Assembly (NCBI GenBank): GCA_937870635.1
Contig: CALMZP010000148.1
Location: 1-36,609 of the forward strand
Origin: an uncultured Acidobacteriota bacterium
GTDB taxonomy: Bacteria; Acidobacteriota; Thermoanaerobaculia; Gp7-AA8
Reading direction: 5' to 3'
Length of the DNA stretch: 36,609 nt
Shown: piece after piece, positions 1 to 8,823 of the stretch
How positions within the stretch are numbered: the stretch's first letter is position 1
How the letters are laid out: the number at the start of each line of letters is the position of its first letter
Program-made: the position numbers and the translations under genes
Notes under the pieces: model-generated
What the model saw: the letters and a program-made list of their open reading frames with translations, nothing else
The model's database searches: none
Told to the model about the DNA's origin: nothing

Positions 1-77
1 ACCGTTAACCGTTAACCGTTAACCGTTAACCGTTAACCGTTAACCGTTAACCGTTAACCGTTAACCGTTAACCGTTA
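1..77. repeat. Heptamer tandem array ACCGTTA x11
   Basis: Eleven exact copies of the 7-bp unit ACCGTTA run from the window edge to base 77, so the array may extend further left. The unit creates a GTTAAC palindrome at each junction. A second array of the reverse-complement unit lies at 238-279. No spacers separate the units, so this is not a CRISPR. It resembles in form the short tandemly repeated heptanucleotide (STRR) arrays known from heterocystous cyanobacteria. Confidence 0.97.
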
Positions 78-116
78 GAGAGCGTAACCGGTCCGTCCAA
101 CGCGTCAAGCCGCCAC

Positions 117-205
117 GTCATCCTGAGGCGCGAAGACGCCGAAGGATCTCAAGATGCGATTGCCGTAGTTTGAGACCCTTCGTCGTCTTCGCGGCTCAGG
201 GTGAC
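117..205. repeat. Inverted repeat nested between the heptamer arrays
   Basis: Bases 117-150 and 172-205 are imperfect reverse complements of 34 bp with a 21-base loop. The arm begins GTCATCCTGAGGCGCGAAG. The hairpin sits inside the larger ACCGTTA/TAACGGT inverted pair, giving a nested palindrome upstream of the response-regulator gene. The arm type looks like a dispersed intergenic element rather than a terminator, because no T-run follows either arm. Confidence 0.9.
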
Positions 206-237
206 GTCGGCACGATCCTCGCCAGCGCGAACCTCGG

Positions 238-279
238 TTAACGGTTAACGGTTAACGGTTAACGGTTAACGGTTAACGG
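238..279. repeat. Heptamer tandem array TTAACGG x6 (inverse of 1-77)
   Basis: Six exact copies of TTAACGG, the reverse complement of the unit at 1-77. The two arrays could pair into a stem of at least 42 bp closing over a loop of about 160 bases. The array ends 37 bases before the start codon at 317, so any promoter for that gene must lie within or just after it. Confidence 0.97.
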
Positions 280-316
280 GTTCCCGCCCGACCGTTTATC
301 ATGCCATCCATCACCC

Positions 317-1222
317 ATGCTTTCGCCTGACGAAACGCGGGTCCTCGTCGTCGAGGACAATGCGCTCGACCGGAAACTGCTCAACGTTCATCTCACGGCC
401 CATGGCTATCAGCCGAGGATCGTGACGGACGGCGTGGAGGCGTGGGACATCCTCGACCACGCACCCGATTCCGTCGACGTCGTTCTCCTGGACCGTTCCA
501 TGCCGCGCATGGGCGGCCTCGAGCTCCTCGGCAAGATGAAGGCGCACCCGAAGCTGCGTCTCGTCCCGGTCATCCTGCAAACCTCCTCCGCTGCGCAGGA
601 AGACATTCTCGAAGGATTGCGGGCCGGGGCTTACTACTACCTCACGAAGCCGTGGGACCCCGACGTCCTCATCGCCGTGGTGCGGACCGCGGCGGCGGAT
701 TACGTCGAGATCCGTGAGCTGCAGGATCAGCTGCGCAAAGGCCTCAAGAGCCTTCGGCTGCTGCGCGAAGCCGTGTTCACGCTGCAGACCATCGCACAGG
801 CCAAGGACATCGCGGCGATCATGGCCAACACCTGCCCCGATCCGCCGACCGCCGTGATCGGCCTGACCGAACTGCTCCTCAACGCCATCGAGCATGGCAA
901 CCTCGGCATCACCTACGACGAGAAGTCGAAGATGACGACGAAGGAAGAGTGGTATGCCGAGGTGGAACGGCGTCTGGCGTTGCCGGAGAACTCGGTGAAG
1001 AGGGTCGAGCTGCACTACCAGCGCACCGTTGACGAGATCCGTTTCGTGATCCGCGATGCCGGGAGCGGCTTCGACTGGAAGCGCTTCTTCGAGATCGGCC
1101 CGGAGCGCGTGTTCGATGCGCACGGCCGCGGAATCATCATGGCGCGAGCGCTGAGCTTCTCAACCGTGGAGTACCGGGGCCGTGGCAATGAGGTTCTGGC
1201 CACGATCAAGCTCGCGGCGTGA
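317..1222 (+). CDS. Response regulator with C-terminal anti-sigma-type ATPase domain
   Basis: The 301-residue protein has an N-terminal receiver domain (about 8-125) with acidic residues E13/D14, phospho-acceptor D59 in LLDRSMPRMGG and K111 in LTKPWDP. After a short helical linker comes a GHKL ATPase domain (about 175-300): N-box around N189 (LLLNAIEHG), G1 box DAGSGFDW and G2 box HGRGI. This C-terminal domain is of the RsbW/SpoIIAB type without a histidine phosphotransfer domain, so the protein is a receiver-controlled ATPase or anti-sigma-like switch rather than a sensor kinase. The partner protein is not in the window. ATG 317 gives the full receiver domain. The gene stands alone between repeats. 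Confidence 0.9.
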   Translation: MLSPDETRVLVVEDNALDRKLLNVHLTAHGYQPRIVTDGVEAWDILDHAPDSVDVVLLDRSMPRMGGLELLGKMKAHPKLRLVPVILQTSSAAQEDILEGLRAGAYYYLTKPWDPDVLIAVVRTAAADYVEIRELQDQLRKGLKSLRLLREAVFTLQTIAQAKDIAAIMANTCPDPPTAVIGLTELLLNAIEHGNLGITYDEKSKMTTKEEWYAEVERRLALPENSVKRVELHYQRTVDEIRFVIRDAGSGFDWKRFFEIGPERVFDAHGRGIIMARALSFSTVEYRGRGNEVLATIKLAA

Positions 1223-1229
1223 CCCCTCT

Positions 1230-1330
1230 GTCATCCCGAGCGTGAGCGAGGGGACCTGGGGAGCGGGCGGCACCAGGCATGAGGTTCGCGCCACCCGAAC
1301 CCCCAGGTCCCTCGCTACGCTTGGGATGAC
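1230..1330. repeat. Dispersed inverted repeat, family GTCATCCCGAGCGTGAG, copy 1
   Basis: Arms 1230-1260 and 1301-1330 are near-perfect reverse complements around a loop of about 40 bases. A second copy lies at 11590-11688. The loop of copy 2 is the reverse complement of this loop, so the whole element is present in opposite orientation. Size and structure suggest a non-autonomous palindromic element of REP or MITE type. Confidence 0.9.
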
Positions 1331-1389
1331 ACGTTTTCCGAGTGCCGCGCCCTCGGTTTCTTTTCTTCTCCCTCCCGCATCCAACCACC

Positions 1390-3468
1390 ATGCGAATTGA
1401 TCCGCGGTGGTGGCAGATCGGATCCCTGGCATCGCTCCTCACCTGGGGAATGCTCGTCCTCCACTTCGACGTGACGCCGGCGCGGGTCGCCGCGATCCTC
1501 GCCGCGGCGCTTGCCACGCAGTGGACGGCATCGCGGATCGCGGGCATCGCCTTCGAGTGGAAGAGCGCCGTCATCTCCGGCCTCGGCATCTCCTTCCTGC
1601 TTCGCAGCAACGCGCCGTGGCTCCTGATCGCGGCGATCGTCATCGCCGTGGCCAGCAAGTTCATCGTGCGATGGGACGGAAAGCACGTCTTCAACCCGAC
1701 GAACGGCGCGATGGTCCTGATGATGCTCCTGACCGATCGAGTCTGGGTCTCGCCTGGCCAGTGGGGCTCGACGGCATTCATCGCGTTCTTCGTGCTGTGC
1801 GCGGGAGGGCTCGTGGTCTACCGCTCCGCCCGCAGCGATGTGACGATCGCCTTTCTAGCGTTCTGGGCCTCCATCGTCCTCGGCCGCAGCCTGATCCTCG
1901 GCGACCCCCTGGCCGTGCCACTCCATCGCCTCGAGAACGGCACGCTCCTGATCTTCGCCTTCTTCATGATCTCGGATCCCAGGACCACTCCCAACTCGCG
2001 CACGGGACGCATCCTGTTCGCATTGCTCGTAGCCATCGGGGCGTGGTTCGTCCAGTTCCGTCTCTTCCGGACGAACGGCCTGCTCTGGTCTCTCGCCGCG
2101 GCCTCGCCGCTCGTTCCACTCATCGACCGTTACCTGCCGTCGGCACGCTTCGACTGGCGGCCGCATTTCAAGGAGATTTCCATGCAACGCGCAGCCATTT
2201 CCCTCGTCCTCGTCTTCTCGCTGGCTCTCGCACCGTCCGCGTCGGCGTTCTGCGGCTTCTACGTCGCCAAGGGCGACGCGAGGCTGTTCAACAAAGCTTC
2301 TCAGGTCGTTCTCGTCCGCGATGGCGACCGAACGGTCATGACGATGGCCAACGATTACAGGGGGGACCCGAACGAATTTGCCGTCGTCATTCCTGTCCCG
2401 GCTGTGCTCGAGCGCAGCCAGATCCGCGTGACGGACAAAGCACTGATCGATCACCTCGACGCCTACTCGGCGCCGCGCCTCGTCGAGTATCACGACGACG
2501 ATCCCTGCCGCCCGCGCGTGCTCGAAGCCATGAAGATGAGCGGAGTGGCCGCGCCGCGGGCTTCGTCCGTGTCAAGCCGGCGGGAAAGGTCGCTGGGCGT
2601 GACGATCGAAGCGCGCTACACAGTCGGCGAGTACGACATCCTCATCCTGTCGGCGAAAGAGTCGAGAGGCCTGACGACCTGGCTCACCGAGAACGGCTAT
2701 CGCCTCCCGCCCGGAGCGCGTGACGTCCTCGGCTCGTACATCGGCCAGAACCTCAAGTTTTTCGTCGCCAAGGTCAACCTCAAGGAACAGTCGCGCCTCG
2801 GCTTCAACTACCTCCGCCCTCTGCAGATCGCCTTCGAATCACCGAAGTTCATGCTGCCCATCCGCCTCGGCACCGTGAACGCCGATGGCGCTCAGGAGCT
2901 GTTCATTTACGCCCTCACGCGAAAGGGCCGCGTGGAGTCGACGAATTACCGCACCGTGAAGCTCCCCTCCGACATGAACCTGCCGGTCTCAATTCGCGAG
3001 CGCTTCGGCGACTTCTACCGGGCGATGTTCAGCGAGCAGGTGCGGAAACATCGCATGAGCACCGTCTTCCTCGAGTATGCGTGGGACATGAACTGGTGCG
3101 ACCCCTGCGCCGCGGATCCGCTCACCGCCGACGAGCTGCGCGGCCTGGGGGTCTTCTGGATTCAGGCTTCAAAGGGCCGCGGCCAGGCCGCCGAGGTCTT
3201 CGTCACACGTCTGCACGTCCGCTATGACGCGGAGCACTTTCCCGATGATCTCGTGTTCCAGGAGACCGGCGACCGGTCCAACTTCCAGGCGCGATACGTC
3301 CTGCACCATGTCTGGGCCGGCGAATCGAAATGCGCGGCGGCGGCCGAGTACGCCCGTATGGTCGCCACTCGGCAGTCCGAAGAAAGGGCGAATCTCGCCG
3401 AACTGACGGGATGGCGCGACAGGAAGCCGATCAAGCCCGTTCGGGAGAAGAAGTGGTGGGAGTGGTAG
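1390..3468 (+). CDS. RnfD/NqrB-like membrane domain fused in frame to a DUF2330 protein
   Basis: The 692-residue frame has two parts. Residues 1-264 form a polytopic membrane domain with several hydrophobic helices and an FNPTNGAMVL segment typical of the RnfD/NqrB family of electron-transport subunits. Residues 265-692 begin with a complete signal peptide (MQRAAISLVLVFSLALAPSA) followed by FCGFYVAKGDARLFNKASQV, the recognisable start of DUF2330 proteins of unknown function. An AAGGAG Shine-Dalgarno at 2170-2175 lies 6 bases before ATG 2182, so the second part can also be translated on its own. No stop codon separates the parts. They are either a true fusion or two genes whose first stop was lost. 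ATG 1390 is chosen because upstream sequence belongs to a non-conserved tail of the repeat. Confidence 0.8.
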   Translation: MRIDPRWWQIGSLASLLTWGMLVLHFDVTPARVAAILAAALATQWTASRIAGIAFEWKSAVISGLGISFLLRSNAPWLLIAAIVIAVASKFIVRWDGKHVFNPTNGAMVLMMLLTDRVWVSPGQWGSTAFIAFFVLCAGGLVVYRSARSDVTIAFLAFWASIVLGRSLILGDPLAVPLHRLENGTLLIFAFFMISDPRTTPNSRTGRILFALLVAIGAWFVQFRLFRTNGLLWSLAAASPLVPLIDRYLPSARFDWRPHFKEISMQRAAISLVLVFSLALAPSASAFCGFYVAKGDARLFNKASQVVLVRDGDRTVMTMANDYRGDPNEFAVVIPVPAVLERSQIRVTDKALIDHLDAYSAPRLVEYHDDDPCRPRVLEAMKMSGVAAPRASSVSSRRERSLGVTIEARYTVGEYDILILSAKESRGLTTWLTENGYRLPPGARDVLGSYIGQNLKFFVAKVNLKEQSRLGFNYLRPLQIAFESPKFMLPIRLGTVNADGAQELFIYALTRKGRVESTNYRTVKLPSDMNLPVSIRERFGDFYRAMFSEQVRKHRMSTVFLEYAWDMNWCDPCAADPLTADELRGLGVFWIQASKGRGQAAEVFVTRLHVRYDAEHFPDDLVFQETGDRSNFQARYVLHHVWAGESKCAAAAEYARMVATRQSEERANLAELTGWRDRKPIKPVREKKWWEW
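2170..2184 (+). promoter_or_regulatory. Internal Shine-Dalgarno and ATG for the DUF2330 part
   Basis: AAGGAG at 2170-2175 is followed by a 6-base spacer and ATG 2182-2184, which opens a canonical signal peptide. This indicates that the DUF2330 portion (2182-3468) is, or recently was, an independent gene. Confidence 0.7.
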
Positions 3469-3482
3469 GGGAAACGATGACG

Positions 3483-4124
3483 TCATCTCCGGTACAGCGT
3501 CGCCGTCGAGAGCGTGGAGATCTCGTGATAGACGATGCGGACGGACCCTACCTCCATGACGTCGCCGTCGGCCAGATCGACGGTGCCTTCCACCCGCACA
3601 CCCTCGTGGAACGTGCCGTTCTTGCTTTGCATGTCCTCGATCGTCGCTCGTGACTCCGTGATCACGACGACGGCGTGATGGGGCGAGATCGTTCTGTCGT
3701 CGATGCGGACGGCGGCGGTGACATCGCGGCCGATGATGTTACGTCCGGCAAACAGACATGCCTCCCCGTTGTCCCAGACGAGCCGTGCGACCGTCCCTGC
3801 CTGACTCGCTGGCGGCTTGGACAGCGGCGTGCCGCAGAACGCGTAACCGAATGCGTCGACGGTTCGAATGTACCTGGGTGCGTTCGCATCATCATCCAGC
3901 GCTCGCCGCAGCTCGTTCACGACGCTGGCAAGGTTCGAGTCAGCGACAAAAGTCGAGGGCCACACGCGGTCGAGGATCTGGGATTTCGACAGCGCGTTCG
4001 GACCCGCCTCGATCAGCAGCTGTAGGAGTTGCAGGGCCTTCGGAGAAAGACGCACTTCCTCGCCGCCCCGAAAAAGCTGGCGCCGATCAAAGTCGATCCG
4101 AAATGTCTCGAAATCGAGAAACAT
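3483..4124 (-). CDS. Winged-helix DNA-binding protein with FHA domain
   Basis: The 213-residue protein starts with an OmpR/CadC-type winged helix (about 8-95): LSPKALQLLQLLIEAGPNALS, then a recognition segment DSNLASVVNELRRALDD and the wing RYIRTVDAFGYAF. A FHA phosphothreonine-binding domain follows (about 118-200), with GRNIIGRD, the SPHH motif and SKNGTFHEG. The pairing suggests a transcription factor read out by, or recruited to, a Ser/Thr-phosphorylated partner. There is no receiver or membrane helix. It is convergent with the RnfD/DUF2330 gene (15-base gap) and has no obvious operon partner. Confidence 0.88.
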   Translation of the reverse strand: MFLDFETFRIDFDRRQLFRGGEEVRLSPKALQLLQLLIEAGPNALSKSQILDRVWPSTFVADSNLASVVNELRRALDDDANAPRYIRTVDAFGYAFCGTPLSKPPASQAGTVARLVWDNGEACLFAGRNIIGRDVTAAVRIDDRTISPHHAVVVITESRATIEDMQSKNGTFHEGVRVEGTVDLADGDVMEVGSVRIVYHEISTLSTATLYRR

Positions 4125-4300
4125 GGCCGATCACCCGGTTTGCCAAGCACGCCAACCGAGTGGATCCTATCTGAATCCACTGAACAGGGTTACTCAGGGG
4201 CCGTAAACTTCAGGCGAGGATTGATCCCCGAACAAGGCGGCACACGATCGCCTGGAGTTTATACAGTCAGATGCGACCCCAAGCCCTGCAGTGGGACCCT

Positions 4301-4552
4301 CTACACCTTCGGGACGGGAACCACGATTAGCCGGTAAACCTTGTGATCCGCCTCGATGATCGCGGCGGCGCCCGGCCCGCGCGGTTTGATGGAGCCGAGG
4401 ACCTCGCCGTGAACGGAGGTGGCGAAGGCGGCCAGCGCTTCGATCGCGTTCGTGGCCCGCACGCGGTGACGCGTCGAGTGTGCTCCGATGACGTCGTCGC
4501 CGTTCTCGTCCACGATGAGTTTTCGCTCGATGATGAAATCCAGGGCCTTCAC
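4301..4552 (-). CDS. Small hypothetical protein
   Basis: An 83-residue frame on a GTG start, lying 46 bases downstream of the serine hydrolase gene on the same strand. It is predicted soluble, with alternating charged and hydrophobic segments (IIERKLIVDENGDDVIG; HKVYRLIVVPVPKV). No family is recognised. The Shine-Dalgarno is poor, so the start is uncertain. The 175 bases between it and the winged-helix gene hold only a short palindrome (GTGGAT/ATCCAC near 4161-4179) and nothing else I can support. Confidence 0.5.
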   Translation of the reverse strand: MKALDFIIERKLIVDENGDDVIGAHSTRHRVRATNAIEALAAFATSVHGEVLGSIKPRGPGAAAIIEADHKVYRLIVVPVPKV

Positions 4553-4598
4553 GACCCTAGGTTCGATCGGGTGGCGTCGTCCCGGCGTTGCTGGAGCG

Positions 4599-5492
4599 TC
4601 AGCGATACGTGATTTCGAGGATGTTCCGTGTGATTTTCGGTACGAGCGTCAAGTCCCGCGCCTGCCCGCGGGTGAAAATCACCAGAACGAATTTCTGCCC
4701 GCCGGGCAGTTCGACGTATGCCGCATCGTGTCTCACTTCGCTGGTCCATCCCGCCTTCGACCACAGCTTCGAGCCGGCCGGGAGCGCCTCACCGATGAAT
4801 TCCTTCACCTGGTTTTCGTCCTCACGAACCGGATCGAGCTGACGATGGAGAAGCTCCATCATCGCAGTGGATCCCGGAGCGCGGCCACGCGCGATCCACA
4901 ACATCAGCGCGGCGGTGTCGTTGGCGGTGAGCCGGTTGCGGTTCACGCGCTTCTCGCCGAGGAGCTGGAGCTCGCGTCCGTAGGGACCGAAGCTCCAGGG
5001 CTTCATCATGGCGCTGATGTCGTAGCCTAGCTTTGAGAAGTGGCGATTGATGTTGCGGCGCCGTTCCGTGAAGCGGCGCAGCGACCGTCCCTGCAATTCT
5101 TCTCCTGGGCAGGTGTCCGCGAGGATGTCGACCAGATACGCCGTCGCATCGTTGTCCGACACGACGATCATCTCCTTCAGTGCTCGATCCACGTCGCCGA
5201 GGCTCTGCTGTTTCTGCAGGTAGATGTCGGCCATGAAGAAAATCTTGATCACCGACGCCGGATAGAACGGGACGTCGCCATTGAAGTCGGCGCGGCCACC
5301 GTTCAAGTCGATGAGACTGATGGCCAGGTCTTCCCGCTCGAGCTTCGGAAATTCAGCAAACGTCTGCTCAGCCGCGGCGCGCAGCTTCTGTTCGAGTGCC
5401 GCGTCCACAGGCCATCCGCGGAACTCGCGATAGTCGGCGCTGACGGAAACCGCGGCGAGGAGGAGCAGCAAGGATACGGATAGACGGCGCAT
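4599..5492 (-). CDS. Exported class A beta-lactamase-like serine hydrolase
   Basis: The 297-residue protein begins with a signal peptide (MRRLSVSLLLLLAAVSVSA) and carries the penicillin-recognising fold signature: SxxK at S80-K83 (PASVIK), SDN at 112-114 (VVSDNDAT) and a C-terminal K-A-G (WSKAGWTSE) in place of the usual KTG. It may be a beta-lactamase or another periplasmic serine hydrolase; the KAG box and the lack of a clear omega-loop ExxxN make the substrate uncertain. An in-frame ATG exists at 5501, but CCAAAATGA there matches the end of the second TTTTGGA repeat near trpB, so it belongs to the repeat and ATG 5492 is preferred. Confidence 0.8.
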   Translation of the reverse strand: MRRLSVSLLLLLAAVSVSADYREFRGWPVDAALEQKLRAAAEQTFAEFPKLEREDLAISLIDLNGGRADFNGDVPFYPASVIKIFFMADIYLQKQQSLGDVDRALKEMIVVSDNDATAYLVDILADTCPGEELQGRSLRRFTERRRNINRHFSKLGYDISAMMKPWSFGPYGRELQLLGEKRVNRNRLTANDTAALMLWIARGRAPGSTAMMELLHRQLDPVREDENQVKEFIGEALPAGSKLWSKAGWTSEVRHDAAYVELPGGQKFVLVIFTRGQARDLTLVPKITRNILEITYR

Positions 5493-5499
5493 CGTTCTC

Positions 5500-5587
5500 A
5501 TTTTGGATTTTGGATTTTGGATTTTGGATTGCGAGTTCATCTGGATTGGCTTTCAATCCAAAATCGAAAATCGCAAATCCAAAATCG
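5500..5587. repeat. TTTTGGA heptamer arrays in inverted orientation, copy 1
   Basis: A direct array of TTTTGGA units (about 5500-5530) faces an inverted, partly degenerate TCCAAAA array (5554-5587) across about 23 bases. It fills the gap between transketolase and the serine hydrolase and reaches both ends. A cleaner copy is at 28434-28520. Confidence 0.95.
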
Positions 5588-5589
5588 AT

Positions 5590-7701
5590 TCACTTCCACG
5601 CCCGGATCCGCTCCGCCATCTTCTCCGGCGTGAATCCCAGCTCCTCCGCGATGCGCTCGTACGGCGCAGAGGCTCCGAAGCGGTCGATCCCGATCACCAG
5701 CGCGTCGTGACTCACATACTTGTACCAGCCATCGGAGCGCCCGGCCTCGATCGCCACGACCCGGCTGCGGTTACCGAGGACGGAGTTCTGGTAGTCAAGA
5801 TCTTGACGATCAAAGAGGTTCAGGCTCGGTGCCGACACGACGCGCACGCTCGTCCCCTCTTTCCTGAGCAGGTCCGCCGTCTTGACGGCCAGCGGCACCT
5901 CGGATCCCGTCGCGACGAGGGTGATGTCGCCCTCGCGGTATCCATTGAGAAGATACGCGCCGCGCATCACGTCCTGCGGGTCGAATGACTCGTCGCGCGG
6001 AATCGGATCGATCTTCTGTCTCGTCAGCACGATCGCTCCCGGTCCCTCGGCGTGCTTCACCGCCCATGCCCACGCCATCGCCACCTCGGCGCCATCAGCC
6101 GGGCGCCACACGGTGAGGTTCGGGATCAGCCGCAGCGCCCACAGGTGCTCGACCGGCTGGTGCGTCGGGCCGTCTTCGCCCAGAAACACCGAGTCGTGCG
6201 TGTAGACGAAGATCGAGGGGATGTTCATCAGTGCGGCGAGCCGCACCGCCGGCCGCATGTAATCGGAGAAGATGAGGAACGTCGCGCCGTAGCAGCGGAA
6301 CGATCCGTACAGGGTCATGCCGTTGACGATCGCTCCCATCGCGTGCTCGCGAATCCCGAAGTGAAGATTGCGACCCCTGAATACGTCGAGCGCTGGATGC
6401 TTCCCTTCGGTACCCTTGCCTCGCTCGATGCTTCCCGCCTCTTTGATGAGCGTCGACGTCGACGGTGCCAGGTCGGCGGAACCGCCGACGACGAACGGCG
6501 CTACCGTGGCGAGTTTCTGGATCACCTGCCCTGACAGAGCGCGCGTTGCCGCGGCCTTGTCCGATTTCCCGGCAGCGAGCAGCGTCGCCTCGAATCCGTC
6601 CGGCACATGCTGCGACCAGTACCGATCCCATTCCTCGGCCAGCTCCGCATTCCGCGATCGCCACTCGGAGAATGATTTCTCCCATTTCTTCCGCTCGCGC
6701 GCCTGCTTCTTCGTCTTCCGCGCAAACTCGGCACGCACTTCGTCCGAGACGTAGAACGCCGGCTCGGCCGGCCAGCCCAGAGCGGCCTTCGTCGCCTTCA
6801 CCTCGTCTGATCCGAGAGGCTCACCGTGCGCGCGCGCCGTTCCGTGAAACTTCGGGCTTCCCCATCCGATGATCGTCTTCGCGATGATCAGAGAGGGCCT
6901 GTCGGCCACCTTCTGCGCCTTTTTGATCGCTTTGCGGATCGCATTGCGGTCGTGACCGTCGATCGTCTGCGTGTGCCAGCCGGCGGACTCGAAGCGCTTC
7001 TTCACATCTTCAGAGAACGCCAGGCGCGTCTCGCCTTCGATGGAGATGTTGTTGTCGTCGTAGAAGTAGATGAGGTTGCCAAGGCCGAGGTGACCGGCGA
7101 GTGACGCCGCCTCGGAGCTGATGCCTTCCATGAGGTCGCCGTCGGAACAGATCGAATAGATGTAGTGATCGACTGGCGAGAAAGCCGTATCCGTGTTGAA
7201 GCGGGCGGCCATCATCTTCGCCGCCAGCGCCATCCCGACGCCGTGTGCGAAACCCTGTCCCAGGGGTCCGGTGGTGACTTCGATGCCGGCAGCGTGGCCG
7301 TATTCGGGATGACCCGCCGTCCGCGATCCCCACTGCCGGAAATCCTCGAGCTCCTCGGTCGTCATCTCCGGATAGCCGGTGAGGTGCAGGAGCGAGTACA
7401 GAAGCATCGAGGCGTGACCGGCCGAGAGGATGAACCGGTCGCGATTTTTCCAGCCGGGGTGCAGCGGGTCGTGACGGAGGAACTCGGTCCACAGCACGAA
7501 GGCCATGTCGGCCATGCCCATGGGTGTTCCTGGATGTCCCGAGTGGGCCTTTTCCACCGCGTCGACGGCGAGGAACCGGATGGTGTTGACGCACTGCTCC
7601 TCGAGCTTGTCTTTGGTGCCCATCCGCGGCTGGTTGCTCTCTTCCGCGACGGCAATCGCGGTGGCGCCCTCGCGGGCGCTCTCGGGAATGTCCTGACCCA
7701 T
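5590..7701 (-). CDS. tkt: Transketolase
   Basis: The 703-residue thiamine-diphosphate enzyme transfers two-carbon ketol units in the pentose phosphate pathway. The sequence shows the N-terminal TPP domain with [27 protein letters not shown], and SDGDLMEGI followed by an NN pair, then the pyrimidine-binding domain with [11 protein letters not shown] and [19 protein letters not shown], and a C-terminal transketolase domain. Length is usual for the family. A longer open frame extends upstream to 7971, but ATG 7701 is preceded by GGAGGA with a 5-base spacer and gives the expected N-terminus. The gene is divergent from the DUF2378-like operon. Confidence 0.97.
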   Translation of the reverse strand: MGQDIPESAREGATAIAVAEESNQPRMGTKDKLEEQCVNTIRFLAVDAVEKAHSGHPGTPMGMADMAFVLWTEFLRHDPLHPGWKNRDRFILSAGHASMLLYSLLHLTGYPEMTTEELEDFRQWGSRTAGHPEYGHAAGIEVTTGPLGQGFAHGVGMALAAKMMAARFNTDTAFSPVDHYIYSICSDGDLMEGISSEAASLAGHLGLGNLIYFYDDNNISIEGETRLAFSEDVKKRFESAGWHTQTIDGHDRNAIRKAIKKAQKVADRPSLIIAKTIIGWGSPKFHGTARAHGEPLGSDEVKATKAALGWPAEPAFYVSDEVRAEFARKTKKQARERKKWEKSFSEWRSRNAELAEEWDRYWSQHVPDGFEATLLAAGKSDKAAATRALSGQVIQKLATVAPFVVGGSADLAPSTSTLIKEAGSIERGKGTEGKHPALDVFRGRNLHFGIREHAMGAIVNGMTLYGSFRCYGATFLIFSDYMRPAVRLAALMNIPSIFVYTHDSVFLGEDGPTHQPVEHLWALRLIPNLTVWRPADGAEVAMAWAWAVKHAEGPGAIVLTRQKIDPIPRDESFDPQDVMRGAYLLNGYREGDITLVATGSEVPLAVKTADLLRKEGTSVRVVSAPSLNLFDRQDLDYQNSVLGNRSRVVAIEAGRSDGWYKYVSHDALVIGIDRFGASAPYERIAEELGFTPEKMAERIRAWK

Positions 7702-7752
7702 CGGTTCCTCCGTAAATGCTGGCCTTCGGACGAAGACCGCGCAGGGCGGTGG

Positions 7753-7760
7753 ATTATACT
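7753..7760. promoter_or_regulatory. Overlapping divergent -10 elements
   Basis: On the minus strand TATAAT occupies 7758-7753, about 50 bases upstream of the tkt start. On the plus strand TATACT occupies 7755-7760, 37 bases upstream of the ATG at 7798. The two hexamers share their core, as described for symmetrical bidirectional promoters. Good -35 hexamers are not visible on either side. Confidence 0.45.
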
Positions 7761-7797
7761 CGGCGGAAATTTCCAACCAGCGTGCGCGGGAGAGCGA

Positions 7798-8367
7798 ATG
7801 CCGACTGACGAAGTGGTCACCGTCAAGGGGACGCCGGTCCGCAGCCTTCAGAAATTCATCGAAGCGGACCTGACGCCGGAGCAGAGGGAGAAACTGTTTC
7901 AAGCGCTGCCGCCGGAGCCGGCCGCGCGATTCAAATCGGCCATCCTCCCAACCGAGACCATCCCGGTTCATCTTCTCAACAAGGTGACCGAGGAAGCGGC
8001 ACGGGTGAAGGGCGAGCCGCTCGAGAAGTTTGCACGGCGCGCCGGACGCGAGGGCGCGAACGACGCCGTGAAGGGAATCTACCGGTTCTTCGCGCTGGTC
8101 CTCACGCCTCCCGCACTCCTTTCGAAGGCCGGACAGATGTGGAGCTCGATTTACAACCGCGGGCAGCTGAAGGTCTCAGACCAGACGGCGAACAGCGCCC
8201 GCATCGCACTGGTCGATTTTCCGTCCGAGCTCGCGGGATGCCTGCGGTTCACAGGCTGGATCGACCGCATGGCGGAATTGACCGGCGCGAAGGATATCAA
8301 AGTGGAACAGGTCAAGTGCTTCAGCAAGGGCGACAAGCACTGTGAGTGGACGATCACGTGGAAATGA
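7798..8367 (+). CDS. DUF2378/V4R-like sensory-domain protein
   Basis: The 189-residue soluble protein has the layout of the DUF2378 (TIGR02265) family: a start [17 protein letters not shown], a helical middle and a C-terminal strand-rich end [20 protein letters not shown] followed by EWTITW. The G-D-x-x-C-x-x-x-I-x-W ending is also shared by V4R and HNOB-like small-molecule-binding domains. Function is unknown. It is the first gene of a tight operon with a cyclic-nucleotide-binding protein and a bacterioferritin. The open frame continues upstream to 7165, but that part is antisense to transketolase. ATG 7798 fits the divergent promoter at 7755. Confidence 0.75.
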   Translation: MPTDEVVTVKGTPVRSLQKFIEADLTPEQREKLFQALPPEPAARFKSAILPTETIPVHLLNKVTEEAARVKGEPLEKFARRAGREGANDAVKGIYRFFALVLTPPALLSKAGQMWSSIYNRGQLKVSDQTANSARIALVDFPSELAGCLRFTGWIDRMAELTGAKDIKVEQVKCFSKGDKHCEWTITWK

Positions 8368-8374
8368 GAACGAG

Positions 8375-8812
8375 ATGAACAAACTTTTTCCGATGCATTC
8401 CGATCACCCTCTGTTCCGCTATTTCACGGACGAAGAGAGGCAGCGCATCGAGCGCATCAGTGAGTTGAAAGAAGTACCCGAGGGGCGCTTCCTGATCCGG
8501 GCCGCCGATTACGACTCGAGGCTGTTCACGGTCGAGAACGGACATCTCGACATCCTCGCCATCCGTGACGGCAAAGAGACCGTGGTCGCCACGGTCGGTC
8601 CGGGCGATGTCCTGGGCGAAGTGGCTTTCATCGACGACTCGCCGCGCTCGGTCTCCGTGCGCGCCGGCGAAGAGAACGTGACCGTCCGCGCGTGGGATAA
8701 GCGAACGCTGTCCGAAGCGCTGGCCTTCGAGCCGCAGCTGCTGGCAAAGTTCGCGGTGGCCATGAGCGAGCTGCTGGTGGAGCGCCTGCGGGATACGGCA
8801 CGGCGCGTGTAA
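8375..8812 (+). CDS. Cyclic-nucleotide-binding domain protein
   Basis: The 145-residue protein is a single CNB (Crp-type) domain: LFRYFTDEERQRIERISELK, then EGRFLIRAADYDSRLFTVENG, the phosphate-binding-cassette region GDVLGEVAFIDDSPRSVSV and a C-terminal helix. There is no DNA-binding helix-turn-helix, so it is a stand-alone nucleotide sensor or structural module, not a transcription factor. The arginine of the cassette is present in PRSVSVRA. It starts 7 bases after the previous stop (GAGAACGAG before ATG), so the two are co-translated. Confidence 0.85.
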   Translation: MNKLFPMHSDHPLFRYFTDEERQRIERISELKEVPEGRFLIRAADYDSRLFTVENGHLDILAIRDGKETVVATVGPGDVLGEVAFIDDSPRSVSVRAGEENVTVRAWDKRTLSEALAFEPQLLAKFAVAMSELLVERLRDTARRV

Positions 8813-8823
8813 GGAGTGCGAGC

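Noticed and set aside
1-77. CRISPR array
   Set aside because: The units are contiguous 7-bp repeats with no spacers, and no cas genes are present.
311-1123. Minus-strand frame of 270 codons
   Set aside because: Shadow of the response-regulator gene on the other strand.
3868-3880. tRNA-like GGTTCGAA motif
   Set aside because: It lies inside the winged-helix coding region with no acceptor or anticodon stems around it. No tRNA was found in the window.
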